DNA of 64,000 bases from Herbiconiux oxytropis (lineage in GTDB: Bacteria > Actinomycetota > Actinomycetes > Actinomycetales > Microbacteriaceae). A program made the translations under genes and the position numbers. Positions 32,213-41,366 of this stretch are shown one piece after another. The first letter of the stretch is position 1, and the number at the start of each line of letters is the position of its first letter. Location: contig NZ_JANLCK010000001.1 of the NCBI RefSeq assembly GCF_024979315.1, positions 124,001 to 188,000 of the forward strand. The letters run 5' to 3'. The notes under the pieces are model-generated. The model searched no databases. It saw only the letters and a program-made list of their open reading frames with translations, and had not been told where the DNA came from.

Positions 32213-33874
32213 CTAGTGGGAGTCCGACCCGTCGGTCTGCTGCAGCCGCGACTCCTCCTGGTCGAGCATGAGCTGGGCGCGCACGAGGATGCGGGAGGAG
32301 TAGACCCCGCGCCCTCTCGCGTCGAGGAGCGCCGAGCGCTCGGCGCGGAGCACCTCGAGCCGGAGCACGCGGTACTGCCGGTGCGGCTCGACCCGGTCGG
32401 CCTCGGTGCGGGCGCGCTCCCACGCCGACTCGCTCCGCAGCACCGCGTCGCTGCGCACCCGCTCGACCACGATCTCGTCGACCTCCTCGCCCCCGGGGAG
32501 GCTCAGGGAGGGCGACTCGAGCACGCGCAGGCCGGCGCCGCGCAGCTCGTCGACGAGCGTGGCGAACTCGGCGTGGTCCGCCGTCTCGTCGATCCCTTTG
32601 AGCTTCGTGACCTTGATGATCCACGGCAGCGTGCCGCCCTGCAGCACGAGGGTCACGATCGAGACCGTGAAGGCGATCAGGATGAGCTGGTTGCGGTACG
32701 GCGTCTCCTCCGGCAGCGACTGGGCGGCCGCGACGGTGACGACCCCGCGCATCCCGGCCCAGGTGAGCACGAGCCCGCCGCGCCATCCGGTCTCCTCCTC
32801 GAGCGAGGCGTCGTTGGCCGCGGTGCGCGGGCCGATCAGCCCGGCGTCGAGCTTGCGCTTGACGCGAGCGCGCTGGAAGGCGAGCAGCGGTCCCACGAAG
32901 CCGAAGCGGATGGCGAACAGCACGAGCGCGGCCAGCACCCCGAGCGCGATCGCCTGGGGCGCGTCGAGATTGTCGCTCCCGCTGCCGCGGACGGCGTGCA
33001 GGAAGATGTCCTTGAGCTCGAGCCCCATCAGGAGGAAGACGCCGTTCTCCAGGAGGAACTGGATGGTGCGCCAGTTCAGGCGTTCGCTGATGCGGGTCGA
33101 GGCCGAGAAGTGCTTCGCCCCCATGTGCCCCGTGTAGAGGCCCGCGACCACGACGCTGAGCACTCCCGACGCCCCGATCGCCTCGGCCGGGATGTAGGCG
33201 AGGAACGGGATGACGAACGAGACCGCCGTGGTGAGCACCGAGTCGTGCAGCTTCGAACGGAAGAAGACCGTCACGAAGCCCACGATCATGCCGACCCCGA
33301 TGGCGAGCACCGAGGAGTAGGCGAAATCGACCACGACTCCCCCGAAGCCGCCGAGGGCGATGGTTCCGGCCGAGGCGGCGATCGCGGTGCGCAGGAGCAC
33401 GAGGGCGGAGGCGTCGTTCACGAGGCTCTCGCCCTCGAGCACCGCGATGAGGCGCGGGGGGAGGCCGAGCCGTTTGCCGATCGAGGTGGCGGCCACGGCA
33501 TCCGTGGGACTGATCACGGCCCCGAGCGCGATGGCGGCCGCGAGGTTCAGGTCCGGCAGGATCATGTACAGCAGGAAGCCCGTGACGAGCGCGCTCACGA
33601 TGACGAGCAGCACCGAGAGCATCGAGATGGCGCCGAAGTTCTTGCGGAAGTCCACGAGCGGCAGGTTGATGGCCGACGAGTAGAGCAGCGGCGGGAGCAC
33701 ACCCGCGAGGATGAGCTCGGAGGGAACGTGGATGGGCGGGACGCCCGGGATGATCGAGATCGCGATGCCTATCACCACGAGCACGATGGGCGTCGCCAGC
33801 CGGAGCTTCGGGGCGAAGGCCGAGACCCCGACGATGATGATCAGACAGACCACGGCGACGATCTCGAGCCTCAT
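32213..33874 (-). CDS. Na+/H+ antiporter, CPA1 family
   Basis: The 553-residue protein has about 12 transmembrane helices (about 1-430) and a charged C-terminal cytoplasmic tail. The ion-binding region is visible as AVISPTDAVAATSIGKRLGL followed by LEGESLVNDASALVLLR, both typical of bacterial CPA1/YjcE proteins. It would exchange cytoplasmic Na+ or K+ for protons. It starts 18 nt downstream of the transglycosylase-like gene end. Confidence 0.92.
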   Translation of the reverse strand: MRLEIVAVVCLIIIVGVSAFAPKLRLATPIVLVVIGIAISIIPGVPPIHVPSELILAGVLPPLLYSSAINLPLVDFRKNFGAISMLSVLLVIVSALVTGFLLYMILPDLNLAAAIALGAVISPTDAVAATSIGKRLGLPPRLIAVLEGESLVNDASALVLLRTAIAASAGTIALGGFGGVVVDFAYSSVLAIGVGMIVGFVTVFFRSKLHDSVLTTAVSFVIPFLAYIPAEAIGASGVLSVVVAGLYTGHMGAKHFSASTRISERLNWRTIQFLLENGVFLLMGLELKDIFLHAVRGSGSDNLDAPQAIALGVLAALVLFAIRFGFVGPLLAFQRARVKRKLDAGLIGPRTAANDASLEEETGWRGGLVLTWAGMRGVVTVAAAQSLPEETPYRNQLILIAFTVSIVTLVLQGGTLPWIIKVTKLKGIDETADHAEFATLVDELRGAGLRVLESPSLSLPGGEEVDEIVVERVRSDAVLRSESAWERARTEADRVEPHRQYRVLRLEVLRAERSALLDARGRGVYSSRILVRAQLMLDQEESRLQQTDGSDSH

Positions 33875-33892
33875 GGGCTCAGCCTAGTGAAA

Positions 33893-34549
33893 CTAGTACC
33901 AGCCCTGGTCCTCGGAGGTCGCCCAGGCCTCGCACGGCGAGCCGTAGCGCCCGGCGATGTAGCCGAGGCCCCAGCCGATCTGCACGTGCGGGTCGGACTC
34001 CCAGCCCGGGCCCATCTTCTCGCCCGGCAGTGCCTGCGGGATGCCGTGCGCGCCGGAGGAGGCGTTGTGGGCGGCGGGGTTCCAGCCGGACTCGCGGTTC
34101 CAGAGCGCCAGGAGGTAGTAGTACTCCTGTTCGCTCCAGCCGTAGCCGGGCATGGCCTGGTAGGCGATGTCCTGCACGCTGCCGGGCTCCGGGGCACCCG
34201 GGGTGGGCACCACGTGGGCGCTGCACGAGCCGGCGGCCTCAGCGACGCCGCCACCGGAGATGGGGGCGGGGACGGGGACAGGTGCCGGCGGCGGGGGTGG
34301 GGGCGCCGGCAGGGTGACCGTGTAGGCGTCTCGCGTGACGGCCGCGGCGGCGTCGCCCGCGAACTCGAGCGACTGCACCGAGCCGTCGCGCTCCGTGACC
34401 TCCGGCGCGAACGACTCCGACGCGTTCGCGACGGCGCCGAACTTGGGGTCGACCGCGAACAGGAGAACGAAGCCGACGGCCACGGCGAACGCCACGATCT
34501 GGAGCCCCGTGCGGACGACGGGGTGGGTGGAGCTCTTCGTCATCGACAT
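33893..34549 (-). CDS. Secreted lytic-transglycosylase-like protein (copy B)
   Basis: The 218-residue protein has an N-terminal membrane anchor or signal (about 13-35, LQIVAFAVAVGFVLLFAV), a Pro/Val linker with a run of Pro, and a C-terminal SLT-type domain. ALWNRESGWNPAAHNASSGA carries the presumed catalytic Glu and GIPQALPGEKMG the following loop. It would cleave the glycan strands of peptidoglycan. It starts 4 nt after its paralogue (copy A) with no ribosome-binding site, so it is translationally coupled. The two C-terminal domains match closely; the linkers differ. Confidence 0.87.
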   Translation of the reverse strand: MSMTKSSTHPVVRTGLQIVAFAVAVGFVLLFAVDPKFGAVANASESFAPEVTERDGSVQSLEFAGDAAAAVTRDAYTVTLPAPPPPPPAPVPVPAPISGGGVAEAAGSCSAHVVPTPGAPEPGSVQDIAYQAMPGYGWSEQEYYYLLALWNRESGWNPAAHNASSGAHGIPQALPGEKMGPGWESDPHVQIGWGLGYIAGRYGSPCEAWATSEDQGWY

Positions 34550-34553
34550 GGGA

Positions 34554-35228
34554 TCAGTACCAGTGGTTCGCGTCGGAGTGGGCGAGGGCGGAAGCGGGGT
34601 CGCCGTAGCGGCCCTGGATGTAGTTGAGGCCCCACGTGATCTGCGTCGCCGGGTTGGTGAGCCAGTCGGCGCCGGCCGACGACATCTTGTTGCCGGGGAG
34701 GGCCTGCGGGATGCCGTATGCGCAGCTCGAGCTGTTCAGGGCGTTCACGCGCCAGCCGGACTCGCGGCTCCACAACGCGATGAGGGCGTCGAACTGCGCG
34801 CCCGTCCAGCCGCGCTCGGCGGCGAGACCAGCGGCGACGGCCTGCGCTCCGGCGGGATCGGCGACGGCCGCGTTCGGATCGGGGCAACCGGAGTCGCCGG
34901 ACCCGGACTCCGACTCGGCGGGTGCCTTGGTCTCGACGATCACGGGCTTCGGCGCCTCGGTGACCGAGTACGTGTCGCGGAACACGCTCGCCGCCAGGGA
35001 GCCGCTCACGTCGAGCTCCTGCAGCGCGAGACCGCTCTCATCGAACTCGCCCGCGAACGACGCCGAGGCGGGGGCCGCGGTGCCGACGTTGGGCGCCACG
35101 ACCACCACGAAGGCGGAGGCGGCGACAGCCACGAGGCCGACGAGCTGGAGGGCGAGTCGGCCCGTGGTGCGGGAGGTCGAGGGGTGCTTGGACACGATTC
35201 GACCGATTTTAGCCCATTCCCGTGTCAT
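34554..35228 (-). CDS. Secreted lytic-transglycosylase-like protein (copy A)
   Basis: The 224-residue paralogue of the next gene has a hydrophobic segment (LALQLVGLVAVAASAFVVVV), a charged linker and an SLT-type domain with ALWSRESGWRVNALNSSSCA and GIPQALPGNKMS. The ATG at 35228 overlaps the stop of the ABC ATPase gene as ATGA. A GTG eleven codons later (35195), ten nt after TAAAAT, is an alternative, possibly leaderless start. The overlap places it in the importer operon. An intradomain Cys pair may form a disulfide outside the cell. Confidence 0.87.
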   Translation of the reverse strand: MTREWAKIGRIVSKHPSTSRTTGRLALQLVGLVAVAASAFVVVVAPNVGTAAPASASFAGEFDESGLALQELDVSGSLAASVFRDTYSVTEAPKPVIVETKAPAESESGSGDSGCPDPNAAVADPAGAQAVAAGLAAERGWTGAQFDALIALWSRESGWRVNALNSSSCAYGIPQALPGNKMSSAGADWLTNPATQITWGLNYIQGRYGDPASALAHSDANHWY

Positions 35229-36946
35229 CTCCCCCGGGAATCCGCCTGGATGCTCGCGAGCTCCGCCCGGCGGGCGGCCTGCTCGACCGGATCGGGCACC
35301 GGGAGGGAGGCGATCAGTCGCCTGGTGTACGGGTCGGTGGGGTGGTCGAGCACCTCGGCACCCGTGCCCTCCTCGACGAGCCGGCCCCGGTAGAGCACAG
35401 CGATCCGGTCGGCCAGCAGGTCGACCACGGCGAGGTCGTGGCTGATGAACAGGGCGGCGAAGCCGAACGCGCGCTGCAGCTCGGCGAACAGCTCGAGCAC
35501 GCGCGCCTGCACCGAGACGTCGAGAGCCGAGGTGGGCTCGTCGGCGATCAGGAGGCTCGGCTCGAGCGCGATCCCCCTGGCGAGGCTCGCGCGCTGGCGC
35601 TGGCCGCCCGACAGTTCGTGCGGAAAGCGGTCGCCGAAGCTCCTCGGCAGCTGCACGGCCTCGAGGAGCTCGTCCACGCGCTTCCGCGCATCGCGCGGGC
35701 TCTCGGCGCGGCCGTGGATGACGAGCGGTTCGGCCACGGCGTCGGCGATCGTGAGCAGAGGGTTGAAGCTCGCCGCAGGATCCTGGAACACGAAGCCGAT
35801 GTCGGCGCGCAGCGGCTTGAAGCGCCGCTCGGAGAAGCCGAGCATCTCGAAGCCGTGCACGGTGAGCGAGCCGCCCGTGATGCGGGTGAGGCCGCCCAGG
35901 GCCCGGCCGATCGTGGTCTTGCCCGATCCGCTCTCGCCCACGAGACCGAGCACCTCACCGGGCGCGATGCGGAACGAGACGTCGTCGACGGCCCGGAACC
36001 CCTTGCGCCCGAAGCGGCCCGGGTAGTCGATCGTGAGGTGCGAGGCCTCCACCACGGGCGCCAGGGCGCTTTCACCCTCGGCGGCGCGGGCCGCGCGCGC
36101 ACCGGCGCGGGCCGCCTCGCGCTCCGCCGTGTGCACGCGCCCCTGCCCGATGCGGGGCACGGCGTCGAGGAGCCGCCGCGTGTAGGGATCCTGCGGCGAG
36201 GCGAAGAGGGTCTTCACGTCGGCCTCCTCGACCACCATGCCCTCGTACATCACCACGACGCGGTCGGCGAGGTCGGCGACCACGCCCATGTTGTGCGTGA
36301 TGAGCACGATCGCCGTGCCGAACTCGTCCCGGAGCCGGCGCAGCAGGTCGAGGATCTCGGCCTGCACCGTGACGTCGAGCGCCGTGGTGGGCTCGTCGGC
36401 CACGATCAGTCCGGGGTTCAGCACGAGGGCCGCAGCGATGACGATGCGCTGCTTCTGGCCGCCCGAGAATTGGTGCGGGTAGTGGTCGACGCGCACTTCG
36501 GGCTCGGGGATGCCGACCTTGCGGAGGATCTCGATCGCCTCCCGCCGCGCCTCGGCCTTCGAGACCGTGCCGTGGGCTCGGAGCCCCTCCGCGATCTGCC
36601 AGCCGACGGTGAAGACGGGATTGAGCGCGGTCGAGGGCTCCTGGAACACCATCGAGACGTCGGTGCCTCGCACCTCCCGCAGCTGCGAGGGACTGAGCGA
36701 GACGATGTCGTTCGCGTGCGAGCCGTCGCGGCTCGCGAGGAGCACCGCGCCTTCTGTCGTGGCGGTCTCGGGCAGGAGGCCCAGGATGCTCTTGGCCGTC
36801 ACCGACTTGCCGCTGCCGGACTCGCCCACGATGGCGAGCACCTCGCCCTTGCGGACGGTCAGGCTCACGCCGCCGACCGCACGCACGGTGCCGCCGTCGG
36901 TCGCGAACGAGATCGAGAGGTCGGTGATCTCGACGACGTCGTTCAT
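35225..36946 (-). CDS. Fused double ATPase of a peptide/nickel-type ABC importer
   Basis: The 573-residue protein joins two nucleotide-binding domains, DppD-like and DppF-like. The first has GESGSGKSVTAKS, FSGGQKQR and LIVADEPTTALD; the second has GESGSGKTTIGRA, LSGGQRQR and LLIADEPTSALD. Each domain ends in the DPYTRRLL oligopeptide-importer motif. It would power uptake through the two permeases encoded just upstream. It overlaps the dppC-like gene by 4 nt and the transglycosylase gene by 4 nt. Confidence 0.95.
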   Translation of the reverse strand: MNDVVEITDLSISFATDGGTVRAVGGVSLTVRKGEVLAIVGESGSGKSVTAKSILGLLPETATTEGAVLLASRDGSHANDIVSLSPSQLREVRGTDVSMVFQEPSTALNPVFTVGWQIAEGLRAHGTVSKAEARREAIEILRKVGIPEPEVRVDHYPHQFSGGQKQRIVIAAALVLNPGLIVADEPTTALDVTVQAEILDLLRRLRDEFGTAIVLITHNMGVVADLADRVVVMYEGMVVEEADVKTLFASPQDPYTRRLLDAVPRIGQGRVHTAEREAARAGARAARAAEGESALAPVVEASHLTIDYPGRFGRKGFRAVDDVSFRIAPGEVLGLVGESGSGKTTIGRALGGLTRITGGSLTVHGFEMLGFSERRFKPLRADIGFVFQDPAASFNPLLTIADAVAEPLVIHGRAESPRDARKRVDELLEAVQLPRSFGDRFPHELSGGQRQRASLARGIALEPSLLIADEPTSALDVSVQARVLELFAELQRAFGFAALFISHDLAVVDLLADRIAVLYRGRLVEEGTGAEVLDHPTDPYTRRLIASLPVPDPVEQAARRAELASIQADSRGR

Positions 36947-37986
36947 GACTTCTCCTCGGTGGTCGTGTCAGGGGCCGCGGCAGCAGCCGTCGCTGTCGTC
37001 GTCGCTGTCGTCGCGCGCGCCTTCACGCGTCGACGGGCCCGCAGCCGGGGGTCGGCCAGGTCGTTGAGGCTCTCGCCCACGAGGGTGATGCCCAGCACGG
37101 CCAGCACGATCGCGAGCCCCGGGTAGAGGGCGGTCCACCAGATGCCGCTCGTGACATCCGACAGCGCCTTGTTGAGGTCGTAGCCCCACTCCGCCGCGGC
37201 GGTCGGCTCGATGCCGAAGCCGAGGAAGCCGAGCCCGGCGAGGGTCAGCAGCGCCTCGGAGCTGTTGAGCGTGAAGATGATCGGCAGCGTGCGGGTGGCG
37301 TTGCGCAGCACGTGCCGGAACATGATGCGCGGCGCCGAGGCCCCGAGCATCTTGGCCGACTCCACGTACGGCTCCGCCTTGATGCGGATGGTCTCGGCGC
37401 GGATGACCCGGTAGTACTGCGGGATGAAAACCACGGTGATCGAGAGCGCCGCCGCGAAGATGCCACCCCAGAGGCTCGACTGTCCTCCGGAAATGACGAT
37501 CGAGAGCACGATCGCGAGCAGGAGCGACGGGAAGGCGTAGACGGCGTCGCCGATCACGACGAGCACGCGGTCGAGCCAGCCACCGATGTAGCCGGAGACG
37601 AGACCGAGCAGGATGCCGATGAAGATCGAGAACACGACCGCTACGACGATCACGAGCACCGCGGTCTGAGTGCCCCAGATGACCCGGGAGAACACGTCGT
37701 AGCCACCGACGGTCGTGCCCATGATATGAGTGGCGCTCGGCGGCTGCTGAGCACCGAAGGGGCCCGAGTCGTCGCGCAGCTGCGCGAATCCGTAGGGGGC
37801 GATGAGCGGCGCGAAGGCCGCGACCAGCAGGAACAGGGCGGTGATGGCGAGCCCCGCCACGAGCATGCCGCGCTGCAGGCCCACACTCTGGCGGAGCTGC
37901 TTGAGCACGGGAAGACGACCCCAGAAGCTGCCGTTCGCAGGCGGCAGGGTGGTGGGGTGGCCGGAGGGCACGAGTTCGGTAGCCAT
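36943..37986 (-). CDS. Peptide-type ABC importer permease (DppC-like)
   Basis: The 347-residue protein has six transmembrane helices with a long N-terminal cytoplasmic region. The ATPase-coupling EAA loop is ESAKMLGASAPRIMFRHVLR. A C-terminal Ala/Thr-rich tail of about 30 residues is extra. It pairs with the DppB-like permease; the genes are separated by 1 nt. Confidence 0.94.
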   Translation of the reverse strand: MATELVPSGHPTTLPPANGSFWGRLPVLKQLRQSVGLQRGMLVAGLAITALFLLVAAFAPLIAPYGFAQLRDDSGPFGAQQPPSATHIMGTTVGGYDVFSRVIWGTQTAVLVIVVAVVFSIFIGILLGLVSGYIGGWLDRVLVVIGDAVYAFPSLLLAIVLSIVISGGQSSLWGGIFAAALSITVVFIPQYYRVIRAETIRIKAEPYVESAKMLGASAPRIMFRHVLRNATRTLPIIFTLNSSEALLTLAGLGFLGFGIEPTAAAEWGYDLNKALSDVTSGIWWTALYPGLAIVLAVLGITLVGESLNDLADPRLRARRRVKARATTATTTATAAAAAPDTTTEEKS

Positions 37987-37987
37987 C

Positions 37988-39073
37988 TCAGTACCTCACT
38001 CTCGGGTCGATGACCGCGGCGATGACGTCGACCACGAAGTTGGTGAGCGCCACGAACACCGCGAGCAGCGCGACGATGCCCTGCACCGCCACGAAGTCGC
38101 GGGCGGCGAGGTAGCCGGCGAGCTGGAAGCCGAGACCCTTCCACTCGAAGGTGGTCTCGGTGAGCACGGCTCCGCCGAGCAGCAGCGCGATCTGCAGGCC
38201 GATCACGGTGATGATCGGGATGAGGGCAGGCCGGTAGGCGTGCTTCCGCACGAGCCGGAACTCGCTCACCCCGCGCGAGCGAGCGGCGTCGACGTAGTCG
38301 GTGCCGAGGGTGCCGATGACGTTCGTGCGCACGAGGCGGAGGAAGACTCCCGCCGTGAGGAGCCCCAGGGCGATGCCTGGGAGCACGGCGTGCGAGAGCA
38401 CATCGCCGATCGCGGTCGGCGAGCCGAGCATGATCGAGTCGATCAGGTAGATGCCCGTCTTGTTCGGCAGGGTCTGCATGGCGAGCTCGGTGCGGGTGGA
38501 GGCCCGCCCGGCGACGGGCAGCCACTGCAGCCAGACCGAGAAGACGAGCTTCAGCAGGAGGCCCGCGAAGAACACGGGGGTGGCGTAGCAGAGGATCGCG
38601 AAGATGCGCAGGAACGCGTCGGGCGCGCGGTCGCGGAGGGAGGCCGCGAGCATGCCGAGCGGGATGCCCACGATGAACGCCACGATCAGGGCGTAGAAGG
38701 CGAGCTCGAGCGTGGCCCCGCCGTAGGTGAGCAGTACCTCGGTGACGGGGCGGTTGTCGCTGATGGTGTTGCCGAAGTTCCCCGTGAAGATCTGGCCGAG
38801 GTACTCGACGTACTGCACGAAGACGGGCCTGTCGTAGCCGGCTGCGCTGATGCGTTCCGCGAGCTGGTCGGCCGTGAGACGGCCGCCCTGTGCGGCGGTG
38901 ATCGGATCGCCGATCGTGCGCATCAGCAGGAAGACCAGAGTGACCAGGATGAAGATGGTCGGGAAGATCAGCAGGAATCGAACGAGCAGGTACCGGCCGA
39001 GGCCGCCCCCGGCGCTTCTGCGCGCGGGGGCGACCGGGCTGGTGGCGTCGCTCGGCAGGAGGCCGGTCGTCAT
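37988..39073 (-). CDS. Peptide-type ABC importer permease (DppB-like)
   Basis: The 361-residue protein has six transmembrane helices. DppB landmarks are the N-terminal helix LVRFLLIFPTIFILVTLVFL and the EAA loop DYVDAARSRGVSEFRLVRKH. The ATG gives MTTGLLPSDA and overlaps the stop of the binding-protein gene as ATGA. It forms the channel with the DppC-like protein. Confidence 0.94.
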   Translation of the reverse strand: MTTGLLPSDATSPVAPARRSAGGGLGRYLLVRFLLIFPTIFILVTLVFLLMRTIGDPITAAQGGRLTADQLAERISAAGYDRPVFVQYVEYLGQIFTGNFGNTISDNRPVTEVLLTYGGATLELAFYALIVAFIVGIPLGMLAASLRDRAPDAFLRIFAILCYATPVFFAGLLLKLVFSVWLQWLPVAGRASTRTELAMQTLPNKTGIYLIDSIMLGSPTAIGDVLSHAVLPGIALGLLTAGVFLRLVRTNVIGTLGTDYVDAARSRGVSEFRLVRKHAYRPALIPIITVIGLQIALLLGGAVLTETTFEWKGLGFQLAGYLAARDFVAVQGIVALLAVFVALTNFVVDVIAAVIDPRVRY

Positions 39074-40689
39074 CCCTTGGTGAGGGGTGCGTAGCGGAAC
39101 TTGAACGACGCGTCGAGCGTGACGCCGTCGACGTCGGTTCCGGCCACGGCGACCTGGGCGCCCTGCAGGTAGGGCACCGTCGAGAGGTCGGCCGCCACCT
39201 TGGCCTGGATCTCCTCGATCAGGGCCTGACGTGCGGCCGGGTCGGCCGTCGAGGCCTGCTCGAGGATGAGGTCGTTGACCTCGGGGTTGTCGTAGTGGTT
39301 GGCGAGGAAGTTCTCGGTGAGGAAGAACGGCGTCAGGTAGTTGTCGGCGTCCGAGTAGTCCGGGAACCAGCCCAGCTGGTACGAGGGGTACACGTCGGCC
39401 GTGCGGTCCTTCGCGTACTGCACCCACTCGGTCGACTGCAGGTTGACCGTGAAGAGACCGGAGGCCTCGAGCTGGTCCTTGATCAGCGCGTACTCGTCTC
39501 CCGAGGAGGGGCCGTAGTGGTCGGGGCTGTACTGCAGGTTCAGCTCGAGCGGCGTCGTGATGCCCGCTGCGGTGAGTCGCTCCGTGGCCTTCTCGACCGA
39601 GGGGCCTCCCGCGCCGTCGCCGTAGGTCTCCTTGAGCACCTCGGTGGCGCCCGTGAGCCCGGCGGGCACGAACGAGTAGAGCGGGGTGTAGGTGCCCTTG
39701 TAGACCTGGTCGGCGATCTCGTCGCGGTCGATCAAGTCGGCGACGGCCTGGCGCACGGCGAGGGCCTTGGCCTCGTCGGCCTCGGCCGTGGTGGCGCCGA
39801 AGGGCTGGGTGTCGAAGTTGAACACGATGTAGCGGATCTCGCCGCCCGGGCCGTCCCACACCTTGACGGCGTCGTTCGACGAGAGGTCCTCGACGTCGGT
39901 GGCGGAGAGGCTCCGGAACGCCACATCGATGTTGCCCTCCTGCACGTCGAGCTTGAGGTTCGACGAGTCGGCGTAGTACTTGGCGTTGATCGGCGACTCG
40001 GCGGCCGGCAGAAGACCCTGGTAGCCCTCGAACGGCACGTAGGAGATGAGGTTGTTGAAGTCGTAGCTCGCGATCGAGTACTGGCCGGCGAACGCCTCGC
40101 CGTCGACGATCTCGTCGTCGGGCGTGATGGCATCCGCCGAGAACACGTCCTCGTCGACGATCGGGCCCGCGGGGCTCGAGAGGATCTGCGGGAAGACCTG
40201 GTCGTCCGGGTTCTTGAGGGTGAAGACCACGGTGAGGTCGTCGGGGGTGGCGATGCTGTCGAGGTTGTAGAGCAGCGACGAGGGGCCGTTCTCGTCGGCG
40301 ATCGCGATGTTGCGGTCGAAGCTGAACTTGACGTCGGAGGAGGTGAGCTCGTTGCCGTTGGCGAACGTGAGCCCCTCCTTGAGGGTCACCGTGTACTCGG
40401 TGGGCCCGGTGAACTCAGCGCTCGCGGCGATGTCGGGCTCTACGTCGGGGCTGCCATAGGGGGTGTTCATGAGGAACGGGAACACCTGGTTCTGCACGGC
40501 GAACGAGCCGTTGTCGTACGAGCCCGCAGGGTCGAGGGTCGTGACCTTGTCGGTCGTGCCGACGATGATCGCGTCGCCCGCGGCGACGTCTCCCCCACCG
40601 GCGGCGCAACCGGCGAGGACCAGGGCGAAGGCGGAACCGCCCGCGGCCAGTGCGAGAGCGCGGCGGGCGCGCGTGGATGCTGTTGTCAT
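39070..40689 (-). CDS. Substrate-binding lipoprotein of the peptide-type ABC importer (SBP family 5)
   Basis: The 539-residue exported lipoprotein has a basic N-terminus, a hydrophobic core and the lipobox LAGC near residue 27. The body is an SBP_bac_5 domain, with a typical start TLDPAGSYDNGSFAVQNQVF and the domain-II region DYSDADNYLTPFFL. Ligand specificity cannot be read; peptides are likely. The start is either the ATG at 40689 or one three codons earlier (40698). Neither has a ribosome-binding site. It is the first gene of the operon. Confidence 0.93.
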   Translation of the reverse strand: MTTASTRARRALALAAGGSAFALVLAGCAAGGGDVAAGDAIIVGTTDKVTTLDPAGSYDNGSFAVQNQVFPFLMNTPYGSPDVEPDIAASAEFTGPTEYTVTLKEGLTFANGNELTSSDVKFSFDRNIAIADENGPSSLLYNLDSIATPDDLTVVFTLKNPDDQVFPQILSSPAGPIVDEDVFSADAITPDDEIVDGEAFAGQYSIASYDFNNLISYVPFEGYQGLLPAAESPINAKYYADSSNLKLDVQEGNIDVAFRSLSATDVEDLSSNDAVKVWDGPGGEIRYIVFNFDTQPFGATTAEADEAKALAVRQAVADLIDRDEIADQVYKGTYTPLYSFVPAGLTGATEVLKETYGDGAGGPSVEKATERLTAAGITTPLELNLQYSPDHYGPSSGDEYALIKDQLEASGLFTVNLQSTEWVQYAKDRTADVYPSYQLGWFPDYSDADNYLTPFFLTENFLANHYDNPEVNDLILEQASTADPAARQALIEEIQAKVAADLSTVPYLQGAQVAVAGTDVDGVTLDASFKFRYAPLTKG

Positions 40690-40804
40690 AGCAGACATAG
40701 CTAACACAGAAGTGAGCGTGTCACCCAACCGGGGGACTCGACACGCCGCACATCCTTGTGGAGTGGACAGACTCACGCAGGAAATCTGCGTGGTGCGCCG
40801 GTTC

Positions 40805-41362
40805 TCAGCGCACGGCGAGCATCACATCGACGACCGCGTCGAGCACGGCGTCGACCTGGGCCTCGTCGTAGCCGCCGCGACGGGAGCGGAACACGGCTGT
40901 GCGCACGTCGGCGGTGGTGATGTCGGCGCCGGATCGGAAGTACTCCACCAGTCCCGTGCAGAACGCGTCGACATCCTTCGGGTGGTAGCCCACGCGGAGG
41001 AACCCGGCCTTCGTGAACTTCTGGCCCTCTGGCCTCTCCAGCCGCAGCAGGATCTCGCCTGCGCGCGAGCGGGCGTTCGCGTACCAGGCCTCGTCGCCTG
41101 CCTCCTGATAGGCGCGATCGCGCTCGCGCAGCGCGAAGGCGTCCTCCAGCCGCTCGAGCGCGGCGTCGACGGCGGGTGCGTAGTAGCCGCCCTTCTGCAT
41201 GCTGAAGGCGGTGTGGCGCACCAGATCGCTCGTGAGCACGAAGTGCTCGTCCGCGGCATCACGCTCGTCGTAGGCCTGACGGGCCTTCCGGAGGAAGTCG
41301 TCGACCTCGTTCACGTCGTAACCGAGGATCGAGCTGCGGGTGCGGGGGAAAGGTACGCTCAC
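40805..41362 (-). CDS. DivIVA-domain protein with two repeated motifs
   Basis: The 185-residue soluble protein carries the short DivIVA-associated signature twice or more: FPRTRSSILGYDVNEVDDFL at the start, KAGFLRVGYHPKDVDAFCTG near residue 119 and RSRRGGYDEAQVDAVLDAVV near 158. A role in polar growth or division-site organisation is inferred only from the domain name. The GTG start lies 4 nt after cdsA. It is the last gene of the frr-cdsA run and precedes the importer operon on the same strand. Confidence 0.85.
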   Translation of the reverse strand: MSVPFPRTRSSILGYDVNEVDDFLRKARQAYDERDAADEHFVLTSDLVRHTAFSMQKGGYYAPAVDAALERLEDAFALRERDRAYQEAGDEAWYANARSRAGEILLRLERPEGQKFTKAGFLRVGYHPKDVDAFCTGLVEYFRSGADITTADVRTAVFRSRRGGYDEAQVDAVLDAVVDVMLAVR

Positions 41363-41366
41363 GGCT

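Noticed and set aside
31247-34627. A 1126-codon plus-strand open frame
   Set aside because: It is antisense to four recognisable genes. Its composition (His, Arg, Glu, Gly-rich) is typical of shadow frames in GC-rich DNA.
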